The notes beneath the pieces were generated by a model. The model did no database searches. It worked only from the letters and a program-made list of their open reading frames with translations, and was not told where the DNA came from. The position numbers and the translations under genes are program-made. This document shows, piece by piece, positions 16,036 to 23,253 of a stretch of 23,504 bases of DNA. Numbering within the stretch: the stretch's first letter is position 1; each line of letters starts with the position of its first letter. The DNA lies in NCBI GenBank assembly GCA_017997825.1, contig JAGOEH010000033.1:1-23504 (forward strand). Direction: 5' to 3'. This DNA comes from Candidatus Delongbacteria bacterium. Its GTDB lineage: Bacteria > JAGOEH01.

Positions 16036-16144
16036 GGATTATCCTTTTTCCTTAACGCCGCTTTATTGTAACACTTTATCGATGCCGGGGGAAATGGTAT
16101 TCGTGATTCAGTCGGGGGAGTAGATTAGCCGCATCAGGGCCGGG

Positions 16145-17218
16145 TTAGATTTTGCCCTTGGATAAAAATGTTCCCCGGATGTTTTTAATGCTGTCGATCC
16201 GTTCCCGAGCCAGTTTGATGGCGGCCTGGTGATTGGAGATTTTTTTGGTTTCGGCAATTTGGTAAACCTTCAGCAGGGTTTGATAGATATTCTCGGTTTT
16301 ACGGAGCACGCGCTCTTTCTGATATCCGAAGAATTCTTCGGAGATATCGATCAACCCGCCGGCGTTGATGATGAAATCGGGGGCATAGAGGATCCCGCGG
16401 TGTTTGATTGCCGTTTCATCCTCTTCGTTCAGCAATTGATTGTTGGCCGTTCCGGCAATGATTTCGCAGTTGAAAAGCCGGGTAGTTTTGGAATTGATGA
16501 TCCCGCCCACGGCACAGGGTGAGAAGATATCGCATTTTTCGCTGTATACCTGATCATGGGGAAGGGTGGGGAATCCGTCCCGGATCGCATTTTCCCGCCG
16601 GATCGGATCGATATCGGATACCACCACCTGCCCCTCCAGATCGCGGGCGAATCCGGCAATCAGTTGGCCGGTGCGGCCGTATCCCTGTACAACAATTTTG
16701 CGGTTCTTAAGGTTGGAGACTTGCCATCGATGGAAGGCCGAGGCTTTGATGCCGATAAACGCACCGAGGGCACACATGCTGGAATGGTTTCCGCTACCTC
16801 CGAAGTAACTGGGTAAGCCTGAAACGTAGCGGGTTTCCAGTCTCATGTACTCCATATAATCCTCGATCACACCGACATCTTCGGCCGCGATGAAACGCCC
16901 CTTGAGGCTCTCGATGAAGCGTCCGACAGCCCGGAAGGTGGCTTCGCTTCGGGGAATGTGATTGTCGATGATCACAATCTGTCCTCCGCCGAAATTCAAT
17001 CCGGCGGCGGCCGCTTTATAGGTCATGGCCTTTGACAGCCGGATCAGATCGAATACAGCTTCCTGTTCCGTCTGATACTCCATCAGCCGTATCCCTCCAA
17101 TGGCCGGCCCCAGCGTGGTGCTGTGGATCGCCAGAATCGCCCGCAGCTGGACAGTCCGGTCACTGTAAAATACGATCTGCTCCTGCTGGTCATTTTTCAT
17201 TAAACTGAAAATATCCAT
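16145..17218 (-). CDS. Leucine-dehydrogenase-like protein lacking the catalytic Lys (paralogue 1)
   Basis: The 357-residue protein aligns along its length with Glu/Leu/Phe/Val dehydrogenases. The N-terminal domain has HSTTLGPAIGGIR, MTYKAAAAGLNFGGGQIVII and FIAAEDVG; the Rossmann part has VVQGYGRTGQL, then IAGTANNQL and the glycine turn INAGGLI. With the start at 17218, numbering matches Bacillus leucine dehydrogenase: Lys68 is kept, but catalytic Lys80 is Gln80. The general fold and NAD site look intact. An ATG 12 bases earlier (17230) overlaps the butyrate kinase stop and is the alternative start; the shorter form matches the family start better. It is the last gene of the operon. It may be inactive, use another substrate, or act with its paralogue. 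Oxidative deamination of leucine is not supported by the sequence. Confidence 0.82.
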   Translation of the reverse strand: MDIFSLMKNDQQEQIVFYSDRTVQLRAILAIHSTTLGPAIGGIRLMEYQTEQEAVFDLIRLSKAMTYKAAAAGLNFGGGQIVIIDNHIPRSEATFRAVGRFIESLKGRFIAAEDVGVIEDYMEYMRLETRYVSGLPSYFGGSGNHSSMCALGAFIGIKASAFHRWQVSNLKNRKIVVQGYGRTGQLIAGFARDLEGQVVVSDIDPIRRENAIRDGFPTLPHDQVYSEKCDIFSPCAVGGIINSKTTRLFNCEIIAGTANNQLLNEEDETAIKHRGILYAPDFIINAGGLIDISEEFFGYQKERVLRKTENIYQTLLKVYQIAETKKISNHQAAIKLARERIDSIKNIRGTFLSKGKI

Positions 17219-17229
17219 TCTTTCCCCCA

Positions 17230-18330
17230 TCAGAAGAGTTCTTCATATTCGATTTGAGTGGGGTAGACCAAGGGCTGTTCTTCACCCCGCAATACACGTA
17301 ACGCGCCCTGGGCCAGAGCGATCATTTCATCCTCACCCGGAAGCAGGATGATCCGGCCCAAAAATCCAATCCGTTCCTGGATCAGGCTGACCAGAATATT
17401 GCAAAATGCCGCCCCCCCGGTCAGAATGATAGCGTCAATCGCTCCATTGAGGGTGGTCGCCATGGCCCCGATCTCTTTGCTGATCTGGTAAGCCATGGCA
17501 TGAATCACCAACTGAGCCCGGCTATCTCCCTTTTCATAGCGTTCCGCCGCATCGATCATACTCTTGGTGCCGATATAACTCACCATTCCGCCATTTCCCA
17601 TAACCAGCTTTTTGGATTCCTTCAGACTCAGGTTGTTATCGAAAATATACTCCAGAATATCCATCATCGGCAGATTGCCGGTGCGTTCGGCCGAGAATGG
17701 CCCACCACTCAGCGCATTGTTGGTATCGATCATGCGGCCGTGTCGGATCGGAGTGATCGAAATACCGCCACCCATATGGGCAACAATCAAATTAAGATCA
17801 TTCAGAGGCCGTTTCAATTCCTGAGCGGCCGACCGAGCCATCGCCTTGATGTTGAGCGCATGAAGCAGGCTGCGCCGTTTGATCTTGACATGTCCCGAAA
17901 TCCTGGCTACGGCCTCCATCTCATCCACACTCGGGGGATCCACAATGTAGGAGGGAATATTGAAATCCCACGCAATCCCATAGGCCAGAATACACCCCAG
18001 ATTGGAAGCATGATCGCCTTGCACCGCTTCCCGAGCATCCTCCAGCGTGTTCTCATTGATCTGATAAGTCCCGCTGATCACCGGCCGGAATAATCCTCCG
18101 CGGCCCACGACACAGCTCAATTGCTTCATGTCAAAGTTCTTTTCCCGAATAAACTCGATGATCTCCTTCTTGCGATAGGCATACTGATCCCAGGTCCGTT
18201 CGAAGGAAGCGATCTCCTGATCATTATGATAGATATTCTGCTTGAATACCAGTTCCTCATTCTTGAAAATCGCAATCTTGGTGGAGGTCGATCCCGGATT
18301 GATAGCCAAAATGTAAAAATGAGATTTCAT
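17230..18330 (-). CDS. buk: Butyrate (branched-chain fatty acid) kinase
   Basis: Buk converts butyryl phosphate or branched acyl phosphates and ADP to the acid and ATP, the energy-yielding step of butyrate or branched-chain amino-acid fermentation. The 366-residue protein shows the acetokinase-family start ILAINPGSTSTKIAIF, GRGGLFRPVISGTYQIN, the AHMGGGISITPIRHGRMIDT block, NALSGGPFSAERTG and the nucleotide-binding ILTGGAAFCN. The ATG at 18330 has AGAAGGGA upstream and fits the family start; an in-frame ATG at 18360 overlaps the preceding gene. It sits between two dehydrogenase-like paralogues, as buk and bcd are neighbours in Bacillus bkd operons, but no phosphotransbutyrylase gene is in the window. 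Confidence 0.96.
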   Translation of the reverse strand: MKSHFYILAINPGSTSTKIAIFKNEELVFKQNIYHNDQEIASFERTWDQYAYRKKEIIEFIREKNFDMKQLSCVVGRGGLFRPVISGTYQINENTLEDAREAVQGDHASNLGCILAYGIAWDFNIPSYIVDPPSVDEMEAVARISGHVKIKRRSLLHALNIKAMARSAAQELKRPLNDLNLIVAHMGGGISITPIRHGRMIDTNNALSGGPFSAERTGNLPMMDILEYIFDNNLSLKESKKLVMGNGGMVSYIGTKSMIDAAERYEKGDSRAQLVIHAMAYQISKEIGAMATTLNGAIDAIILTGGAAFCNILVSLIQERIGFLGRIILLPGEDEMIALAQGALRVLRGEEQPLVYPTQIEYEELF

Positions 18331-18353
18331 GGTTTTTCCCTTCTCTTTTTTGG

Positions 18354-19421
18354 CTAACATAGAATATCCTTGATTCGGTCGATCTGATTGAAACGTTCCC
18401 GCGCCATTTCCAATGCCACCGAGTAAGGCGATATTCCCCGCATTTCGGCTTTCCTAAGGATATCCAGCATGACCTGGTAAATGATTTTGGAGCCCTCCAG
18501 GGCTTTATCAAAGTCCACGATCTTCAATTGATCGTTCAGATGAAAAAGATCACCGGCACTGATTACGAAATCAGGGGCGACCAGTATCTTTTTCTGGTGA
18601 GCCTTCTCGATCAGGCTTTCATCGGTGAAAATCGTATAGGCGGCCCCGGCGATTACCTTGCATTGGAGTTGATCCAGAATCGATTCGGAAATGATGTTGC
18701 CCACCGCACAGGGAACCAGAAAATCCGCCTCCTGGTAGATAATCTGATCCGGCCGGATCACCTGGAGGTCACGGTATTGATCCTGAACCTCCTTGATATT
18801 GTCGAAAATCAGATCACTGACGAACAGGAAGGTATCCTCCTGTTTCAGATACCGTACCAGTTCCTTCCCGACATTTCCCAGTCCCTGGACGGCAAAGGTC
18901 AATCCCGAGAGGCTCGAACTGCCGAATTTGATTTTGGCACAAGCTTTGATTCCCCAATAAACCCCCGATGCCGTTACCTGAGCTGAGGGTTTGGACCGGT
19001 CGGTCCCCTGGTTCTCATAAATGGTATAATTACTTTCCCGTTGGATATAGCGGAAATCGGAATATTCGGTACCCAGATCGGGCGAAAGGACAATGGTGCC
19101 TTTCAGGCTTTCCACAAATCGTCCCAGAGCCCGAAAATAAGCTTCACTCTTATCCTGATTGGGATCGGCCAGTAACACGATGGCGCCGCCTCCGCAATCG
19201 ATATCGGAGGTTGAACTCTGATAAGTCATGATCTGGGAAAGCCGTAATACCTCCAGGATGGCTTCACCATCGTTCGGATAGGGGGACATCCTCAGTCCTC
19301 CCAAGGCCTTGCCCAGAGTCGTGTCATGAAGGGCAATGATCGCTTTCAGATCCACCGTTTCATTATAACAAAAAAATAGTTCTTCATGACCTCGTTTTTC
19401 CATCTCTTCAAATATCTTCAT
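18354..19421 (-). CDS. Leucine-dehydrogenase-like protein lacking all key catalytic residues (paralogue 2)
   Basis: The 355-residue protein has the leucine dehydrogenase fold and the same start (MKIFEEMEKRGHEELFFC). HDTTLGKALGGLRMSPYP, the Rossmann motif VQGLGNVGKELV and APDFVISAGDL are recognisable. In Bacillus leucine dehydrogenase numbering, substrate-binding Lys68 is Gln68 and catalytic Lys80 is Ala80 (CGGGAIVLL). Glu114 is Pro114; Asp115 remains. The AGSANNQL loop is AGAAYTIF. The NAD-binding glycines remain, so it may still bind a nucleotide. It is the first gene of the operon. GGGGGAGG lies just before the ATG, directly after a GC-rich hairpin. A TTG-initiated extension to 19508 is rejected. 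Its function may be regulatory or a new reaction; I cannot say which. Confidence 0.8.
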   Translation of the reverse strand: MKIFEEMEKRGHEELFFCYNETVDLKAIIALHDTTLGKALGGLRMSPYPNDGEAILEVLRLSQIMTYQSSTSDIDCGGGAIVLLADPNQDKSEAYFRALGRFVESLKGTIVLSPDLGTEYSDFRYIQRESNYTIYENQGTDRSKPSAQVTASGVYWGIKACAKIKFGSSSLSGLTFAVQGLGNVGKELVRYLKQEDTFLFVSDLIFDNIKEVQDQYRDLQVIRPDQIIYQEADFLVPCAVGNIISESILDQLQCKVIAGAAYTIFTDESLIEKAHQKKILVAPDFVISAGDLFHLNDQLKIVDFDKALEGSKIIYQVMLDILRKAEMRGISPYSVALEMARERFNQIDRIKDILC

Positions 19422-19433
19422 GGTACCTCCCCC

Positions 19434-19454
19434 GGTCCGGCTGCGGCCGGATCC
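19434..19454 (-). promoter_or_regulatory. GC-rich hairpin next to the ribosome-binding site of dehydrogenase paralogue 2
   Basis: On the minus strand, GGATCCGGC and GCCGGACC flank the loop CGCA, an eight-pair stem with one bulged base. It ends 12 bases before the ATG, so it abuts the GGGGGAGG site and could affect translation. No U run follows, so it is not a standard terminator. Confidence 0.45.
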
Positions 19455-19562
19455 CGGCCAACAGCAGAATACGATGATATCGCCTGCAAATCTCTTTATT
19501 CTGCGCAAACATCCGCGTCAGTTCCGGCCTGATCTGTTCCGGAATTCCGCCTCTTTCTATCA

Positions 19563-19591
19563 ACATTAATTAAAAAACATGCCCATGTCAA
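19563..19591 (-). promoter_or_regulatory. Probable promoter of the dehydrogenase-like/buk operon with palindromes
   Basis: On the minus strand, TTGACA (19591-19586) is followed after 17 bases by TAATGT (19568-19563), a weak -10. The spacer contains the palindrome ACATG-CC-CATGT (19577-19588), nearly concentric with the outer inverted repeat ATTAATT (19565-19571) and AATTAAT (19591-19597). A repressor or activator site is possible. The untranslated leader would be about 135 bases. Confidence 0.45.
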
Positions 19592-19798
19592 ATTAATTTC
19601 ATATAAAAATGATATTCAATCATAAACTCCGCTTGAACCGATCGACAAATTGTGCCTTGTCTGCCCACCTTCCATCGTGATCCCCGGCGGGGCCTTTCTT
19701 TACCATCGGTGATGTCGGCGATTTTCCTGAACCATATTCGAAACATTCCGACCCGCTTTCCGTATACTTTACTAAAACTTATCAAGGAGTTCTATACC

Positions 19799-21226
19799 AT
19801 GTGCCTAAAAATACGATACTTTTTGATGATTATGTTTGCTGTGGTGGTTTCTCTTGAGGCCTCGCCTCCTGATCTGGTTCGAAAATTATTTAAAGTGATG
19901 AGTAATGAAGTCGATACCCAGCAAATCCAGTGGGATTCAACCGCCAAAGTGGAATCGTCCGGCCGCAAAGAACTGCTGGTCAATGACGGTAATGTCTATC
20001 TGAACCGCGATCTTTACGGCAATATCACCCTACGCAATGGAAACCTGATCATCAGTGATTCCTCAAGAATTTTCGGTAATGTCTATCTGACTGATGATTC
20101 CGCTTTGACCTTTACCCCTTTGAATGTGAGTAGATCATTCGTCCAGGGGAAAGTCGAGATCAAACGCAAAACCACCTGCGATGCCGGTCAGTCCATCGAT
20201 GGCGATCTGGTTTATAACCGGGTCCAGGGCCTCTATTTCGAAATCAATTTTAATAAGAACAAAAAGAAACAAGTGGCCTATTTTAGACCGACCCTGGCGG
20301 TAGGGTATGGGTTCTCCAATAAAAAAGTCGATTTCACCGCCGGCCTTGAACGCAGCATCAAATCGTTCCTCCATTTAGGCATTCTGGGATTCAGCCGGGT
20401 TGCATCTCCGGATTACTGGCTTTTTTCCAAGGACGAAAATACCATCACCGCTCTGTTCATCAAAGAGGACTATTTCGACTATTACCGGGAAACCGGATTG
20501 TCGTTGTCCTCGACCGTCAACCTGAGCCGAGGATGGGGACGTCTGAGCTTCAATCATATCGATTATGATTCCCAGGAAAAGAACACCAGCTATTCCTTCT
20601 TTTCCAAGAACAAAAAACTGCGGGAGAATCCCGCTCTTCCGGAAGAGGATCTGAATATCCAAAGTCTGAGCTGGGTCATTCATTACACCCAATTAGCTAA
20701 TTTTAGCTTCGGTCTGGAAATGGAACAGGTTCTCTCTTCATCCCTGGATAATCTGGATTACCATATTCTCAGCCTGAATCATACCGGTACCATCCCCTTG
20801 GGACTGTGGGACGAGATCAACTACCGGCTGAAGGTGTCTTCTGCCGGCGATGAATTACCCTGGTTCAAACAGATGGCCCTGGGCGGTTTCAATACCCTGC
20901 GCGGTTACGATTTTAAGGAATTCTGCGGTAATCGTATGATGCTGCTCAATCTGGAATACAAAATCGATTACTCCAGCCATGACCAGGGATTTTTCAATCC
21001 GTTCCGGATACCGATCTACCTTTTTCAGGATTTTGGGCTGGTGTGGAACCAGACTAATCCTGACAATATCCTGACCGGCTGGGACAAAACCACCTGGAAT
21101 CAAATCAAATATAATTTTGGAATCGGATTTGGCCTGGATGACGAATTTCGATTCAATATTGCCAAGCGATGTGATACATCGCATGATCCCTGGGTCTTTA
21201 CCATTCGCTTGAATCGGGCTTTCTGA
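19799..21226 (+). CDS. Outer-membrane protein: beta-solenoid-like segment plus Omp85/BamA-like barrel
   Basis: The 475-residue protein starts MCLKIRYFLMIMFAVVVSLE with a signal peptide to about residue 21. Residues 62-121 have short repeats such as NDGNVYLNRDLYGNITLRNG and SSRIFGNVYLTDDS, which resemble a bactofilin- or beta-helix-like solenoid. The rest has alternating beta strands, with the surface-antigen/Omp85 barrel signature LGGFNTLRGYDFKEFCGNRM at about 361-380, then LLNLEYKIDY. It ends NIAKRCDTSHDPWVFTIRLN RAF, with a terminal Phe typical of outer-membrane barrels. I see no POTRA domains, so it is not a normal BamA or TamA. AAGGAG lies nine bases before the chosen ATG; an upstream ATG at 19652 lacks support. 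A strong terminator follows. Transport or export is inferred. Confidence 0.78.
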   Translation: MCLKIRYFLMIMFAVVVSLEASPPDLVRKLFKVMSNEVDTQQIQWDSTAKVESSGRKELLVNDGNVYLNRDLYGNITLRNGNLIISDSSRIFGNVYLTDDSALTFTPLNVSRSFVQGKVEIKRKTTCDAGQSIDGDLVYNRVQGLYFEINFNKNKKKQVAYFRPTLAVGYGFSNKKVDFTAGLERSIKSFLHLGILGFSRVASPDYWLFSKDENTITALFIKEDYFDYYRETGLSLSSTVNLSRGWGRLSFNHIDYDSQEKNTSYSFFSKNKKLRENPALPEEDLNIQSLSWVIHYTQLANFSFGLEMEQVLSSSLDNLDYHILSLNHTGTIPLGLWDEINYRLKVSSAGDELPWFKQMALGGFNTLRGYDFKEFCGNRMMLLNLEYKIDYSSHDQGFFNPFRIPIYLFQDFGLVWNQTNPDNILTGWDKTTWNQIKYNFGIGFGLDDEFRFNIAKRCDTSHDPWVFTIRLNRAF

Positions 21227-21233
21227 TCCGCTC

Positions 21234-21270
21234 GAGTCTCAATCCCGAGATTGAGGCTCCTGTTTTATTT
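21234..21270 (+). terminator. Intrinsic terminator after the outer-membrane protein gene
   Basis: GAGTCTCAATC (21234-21244) pairs along all eleven positions, with one G-T pair, to GATTGAGGCTC (21249-21259) around the loop CCGA. It is followed by CTGTTTTATTT. It isolates this gene from the diguanylate cyclase promoter just downstream. Confidence 0.85.
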
Positions 21271-21275
21271 CTTTG

Positions 21276-21304
21276 TTGACATTTTTCAATTTTAAATGTA
21301 TGAT
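21276..21304 (+). promoter_or_regulatory. Sigma70-type promoter giving a probable leaderless diguanylate cyclase mRNA
   Basis: TTGACA (21276-21281) and TATGAT (21299-21304) are 17 bases apart. Transcription should begin six to seven bases after the -10, at about 21311, which is the A of the likely start codon. The upstream in-frame ATG at 21296 lies inside the promoter. Confidence 0.7.
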
Positions 21305-21310
21305 TATAGA

Positions 21311-22417
21311 ATGGACGAATCAAACTACCTGATGGCTGACCGGGATCAGCTCATCACTGAACTGCGTCAAAAGAACCTGGTGATCGAAAAGCTCCGTTCA
21401 CTGATAGAAGTCAATTCCATTATCTCATCATCGCTGGAAAAACGCAGGGTTCTCCGGACCTTGATCGATAAGACTATGCAATTGCTGGATTGCGATAAAT
21501 GCAATATTTTGCTGGTGGATTTCGACAGCAATCAACTCAAATACGAAGTTACCAGCAACGACGATGAGATGGAAAAACTTCGCCGCTTTAACCTGGAGAT
21601 GGGGGAGGGCGTTGCCGGTACCGTATGGAAGGTGGGTAAACCCTTTCTGAGTGATGATCCCAATAAAGATTTGCGAGTGATGCCTAATATGGAGATCTTT
21701 TCCGGTTATAATCTAAAATCGATCATGGCTATCCCTCTGGTCGTCAACGGGAAAGTGATCGGGGTGATGGAAGCGCTCAATAAGCGGAATGAGGGCGCTT
21801 TTGATTATTTCGATATGGAGGTGTTCCAGCATCTGGCCATTCAGGCCGGTATTGCCATCGAGAATGCCGCTTTATATGAAAGCGGTATTACCGACGGCAT
21901 GACCCAGCTTTATCTGCATAAGTATTTCCAGATTCGCCTGACGGAACATGTCCGTGCGGCGGAACGTTACGATTATCAATTATCGCTGATCATTTTCGAT
22001 ATCGATCACTTCAAACGCTTCAACGATGAATACGGACATCAAATCGGCGATCAGGTCCTGATCAAAGTAGCCCAGGTGATTAAAACCCAGAGCCGGAATG
22101 TCGATATTCCCTGCCGATACGGGGGAGAAGAGTTCTGTGTGATCCTGCCTCATACCAATGCCAAGGGCGCGATGGCCTTTGGTGAACGAATCCGTAAAAT
22201 TATAGAAAAAATCAATATCCATTATGAAAACCAGGTCATCCATATCAGCATCTCCGGCGGCATCAGCAGCAAAAAGGAACACGGTGTCATCACCCCGGAG
22301 GATATGATCAAAAAAGCCGATCAGGCGCTTTATTCATCCAAAGAGAATGGGCGAAACAAGAATACCATCTTTAAATCCAAAAGAATTAAATCTTCTCCTC
22401 TCAATCCCCAGAACTAA
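21311..22417 (+). CDS. GAF-GGDEF diguanylate cyclase
   Basis: The 368-residue protein makes cyclic-di-GMP from two GTP. A short N-terminal coiled coil leads into a GAF sensor domain at about residues 28-190 (MGEGVAGTVWKVGKP, MAIPLVVNGKVIGVMEALNK). The GGDEF domain follows: DGMTQLYLHKYFQ, FDIDHFKRFNDEYGHQIGDQ, and the active site GGEEF at 271-275. The inhibitory I-site R262-N-V-D265 sits exactly five residues before GGEEF, so product feedback is expected. There is no signal peptide or membrane segment, so the protein is cytoplasmic. The start at 21311 coincides with the predicted transcription start and has no ribosome-binding site. A quinone reductase gene follows after 29 bases. It could supply cyclic-di-GMP to the MshEN-like protein at 11028. 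Confidence 0.95.
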   Translation: MDESNYLMADRDQLITELRQKNLVIEKLRSLIEVNSIISSSLEKRRVLRTLIDKTMQLLDCDKCNILLVDFDSNQLKYEVTSNDDEMEKLRRFNLEMGEGVAGTVWKVGKPFLSDDPNKDLRVMPNMEIFSGYNLKSIMAIPLVVNGKVIGVMEALNKRNEGAFDYFDMEVFQHLAIQAGIAIENAALYESGITDGMTQLYLHKYFQIRLTEHVRAAERYDYQLSLIIFDIDHFKRFNDEYGHQIGDQVLIKVAQVIKTQSRNVDIPCRYGGEEFCVILPHTNAKGAMAFGERIRKIIEKINIHYENQVIHISISGGISSKKEHGVITPEDMIKKADQALYSSKENGRNKNTIFKSKRIKSSPLNPQN

Positions 22418-22446
22418 CTCCCGGACCAATCCAGAAAGGTAATCCT

Positions 22447-23046
22447 ATGGTTGTCAGTGTTATTTTAGCCCATCCCTATCCTTATAGTTTCAATGCCGCC
22501 ATTTACCAGCGGTCGCTTCAATGGCTGGAAACCAACGGACACCGGGTCTATGCCCATGATCTCTATCGTGAGACATTCGATCCTGTTCTGGTGGGCGAAG
22601 AGGTTCTGATGGACGGCGGAAGCCATTCTCCGGTATGGGATTACCAGCGAGAAATCCTGGAATCCGAGGGGGTAGTCTTTATCCACCCCAATTGGTGGGG
22701 ACAGCCGCCGGCGATTCTGAAGGGGTATCTGGACCGGGTTTGGCGGGAGAATATCAATTACCGGCTGGATGAGGGCAAAGGAGGTATGCCGGTGGGATTG
22801 ATGCAGCGGATGGGCGCCGTGGTCTTCAATACCTCCGATACCCCGGCCGAACGGGAAGACAATTTTTTTGGGGATCCGCTGGAAAAAATCTGGAAAAAAT
22901 GCGTCTTTGAATTCAGCGGGATTACACGATACCAAAGGGTTATATTCCGAGTAATGGCGGACAGCACCCCGCAAGAGAGGGCAAATTGGTTGAACGAGGT
23001 CGATCAATGCCTGGCCCGGCTGTTTCCGACCACCCATCATGACTGA
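22447..23046 (+). CDS. NAD(P)H:quinone oxidoreductase, flavodoxin-fold family
   Basis: The 199-residue protein belongs to the flavodoxin-like NAD(P)H dehydrogenase (quinone) family, with FMN or FAD as cofactor. It starts VVSVILAHPYPYSFNAAIYQ, matching the family's HPxPxSF flavin-phosphate loop. It also has VVFIHPNWWGQPPAILKGYL and the following DRVW, the family's central signature. KefF, MdaB and NQO1-like proteins share this fold; I cannot choose among them. An AAAGG site lies nine bases before the ATG. It may be co-transcribed with the diguanylate cyclase 29 bases upstream. No terminator is visible after it. Confidence 0.88.
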   Translation: MVVSVILAHPYPYSFNAAIYQRSLQWLETNGHRVYAHDLYRETFDPVLVGEEVLMDGGSHSPVWDYQREILESEGVVFIHPNWWGQPPAILKGYLDRVWRENINYRLDEGKGGMPVGLMQRMGAVVFNTSDTPAEREDNFFGDPLEKIWKKCVFEFSGITRYQRVIFRVMADSTPQERANWLNEVDQCLARLFPTTHHD

Positions 23047-23253
23047 ATCATACCCTATCTATTTTGAACATCAACTAACATCTGGTTGGTCCGGGCTGCC
23101 CGCTGATTTCGACTGACCGACACCTGTCCGGTCGATTCCTGATTAATACGATCCTAAGGTTGACTATCCATTTTTATCGCTGGGTTGGCTACGAATTGAA
23201 ATGCGACGGCCATTTCGGTGATTGTCCGATGCAATCCGATCGATGGTCGAGTT

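Larger units (their letters stand above)
19422..19798. other. 377-base divergent intergenic region
   Basis: No convincing gene lies here. It holds, on the minus strand, a GC-rich hairpin beside the ribosome-binding site of dehydrogenase paralogue 2, and its likely promoter with palindromes near 19563-19597. On the plus side it leads to the outer-membrane protein gene. TATACT at 19763-19768 is a possible -10 box for that gene, but its -35 (GAAACA) is poor. Open frames through this stretch look like chance. Confidence 0.6.

Noticed and set aside
17500-18093. 197-codon open frame on the plus strand inside buk
   Set aside because: It is antisense to a well-conserved butyrate kinase and has no recognisable domain or ribosome-binding site.
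23047-23253. Possible terminator between the quinone reductase and pyrroline-5-carboxylate dehydrogenase genes
   Set aside because: The GACCG/CGGTC inverted repeat near 23116-23134 has a short, imperfect stem and no T run on either strand.
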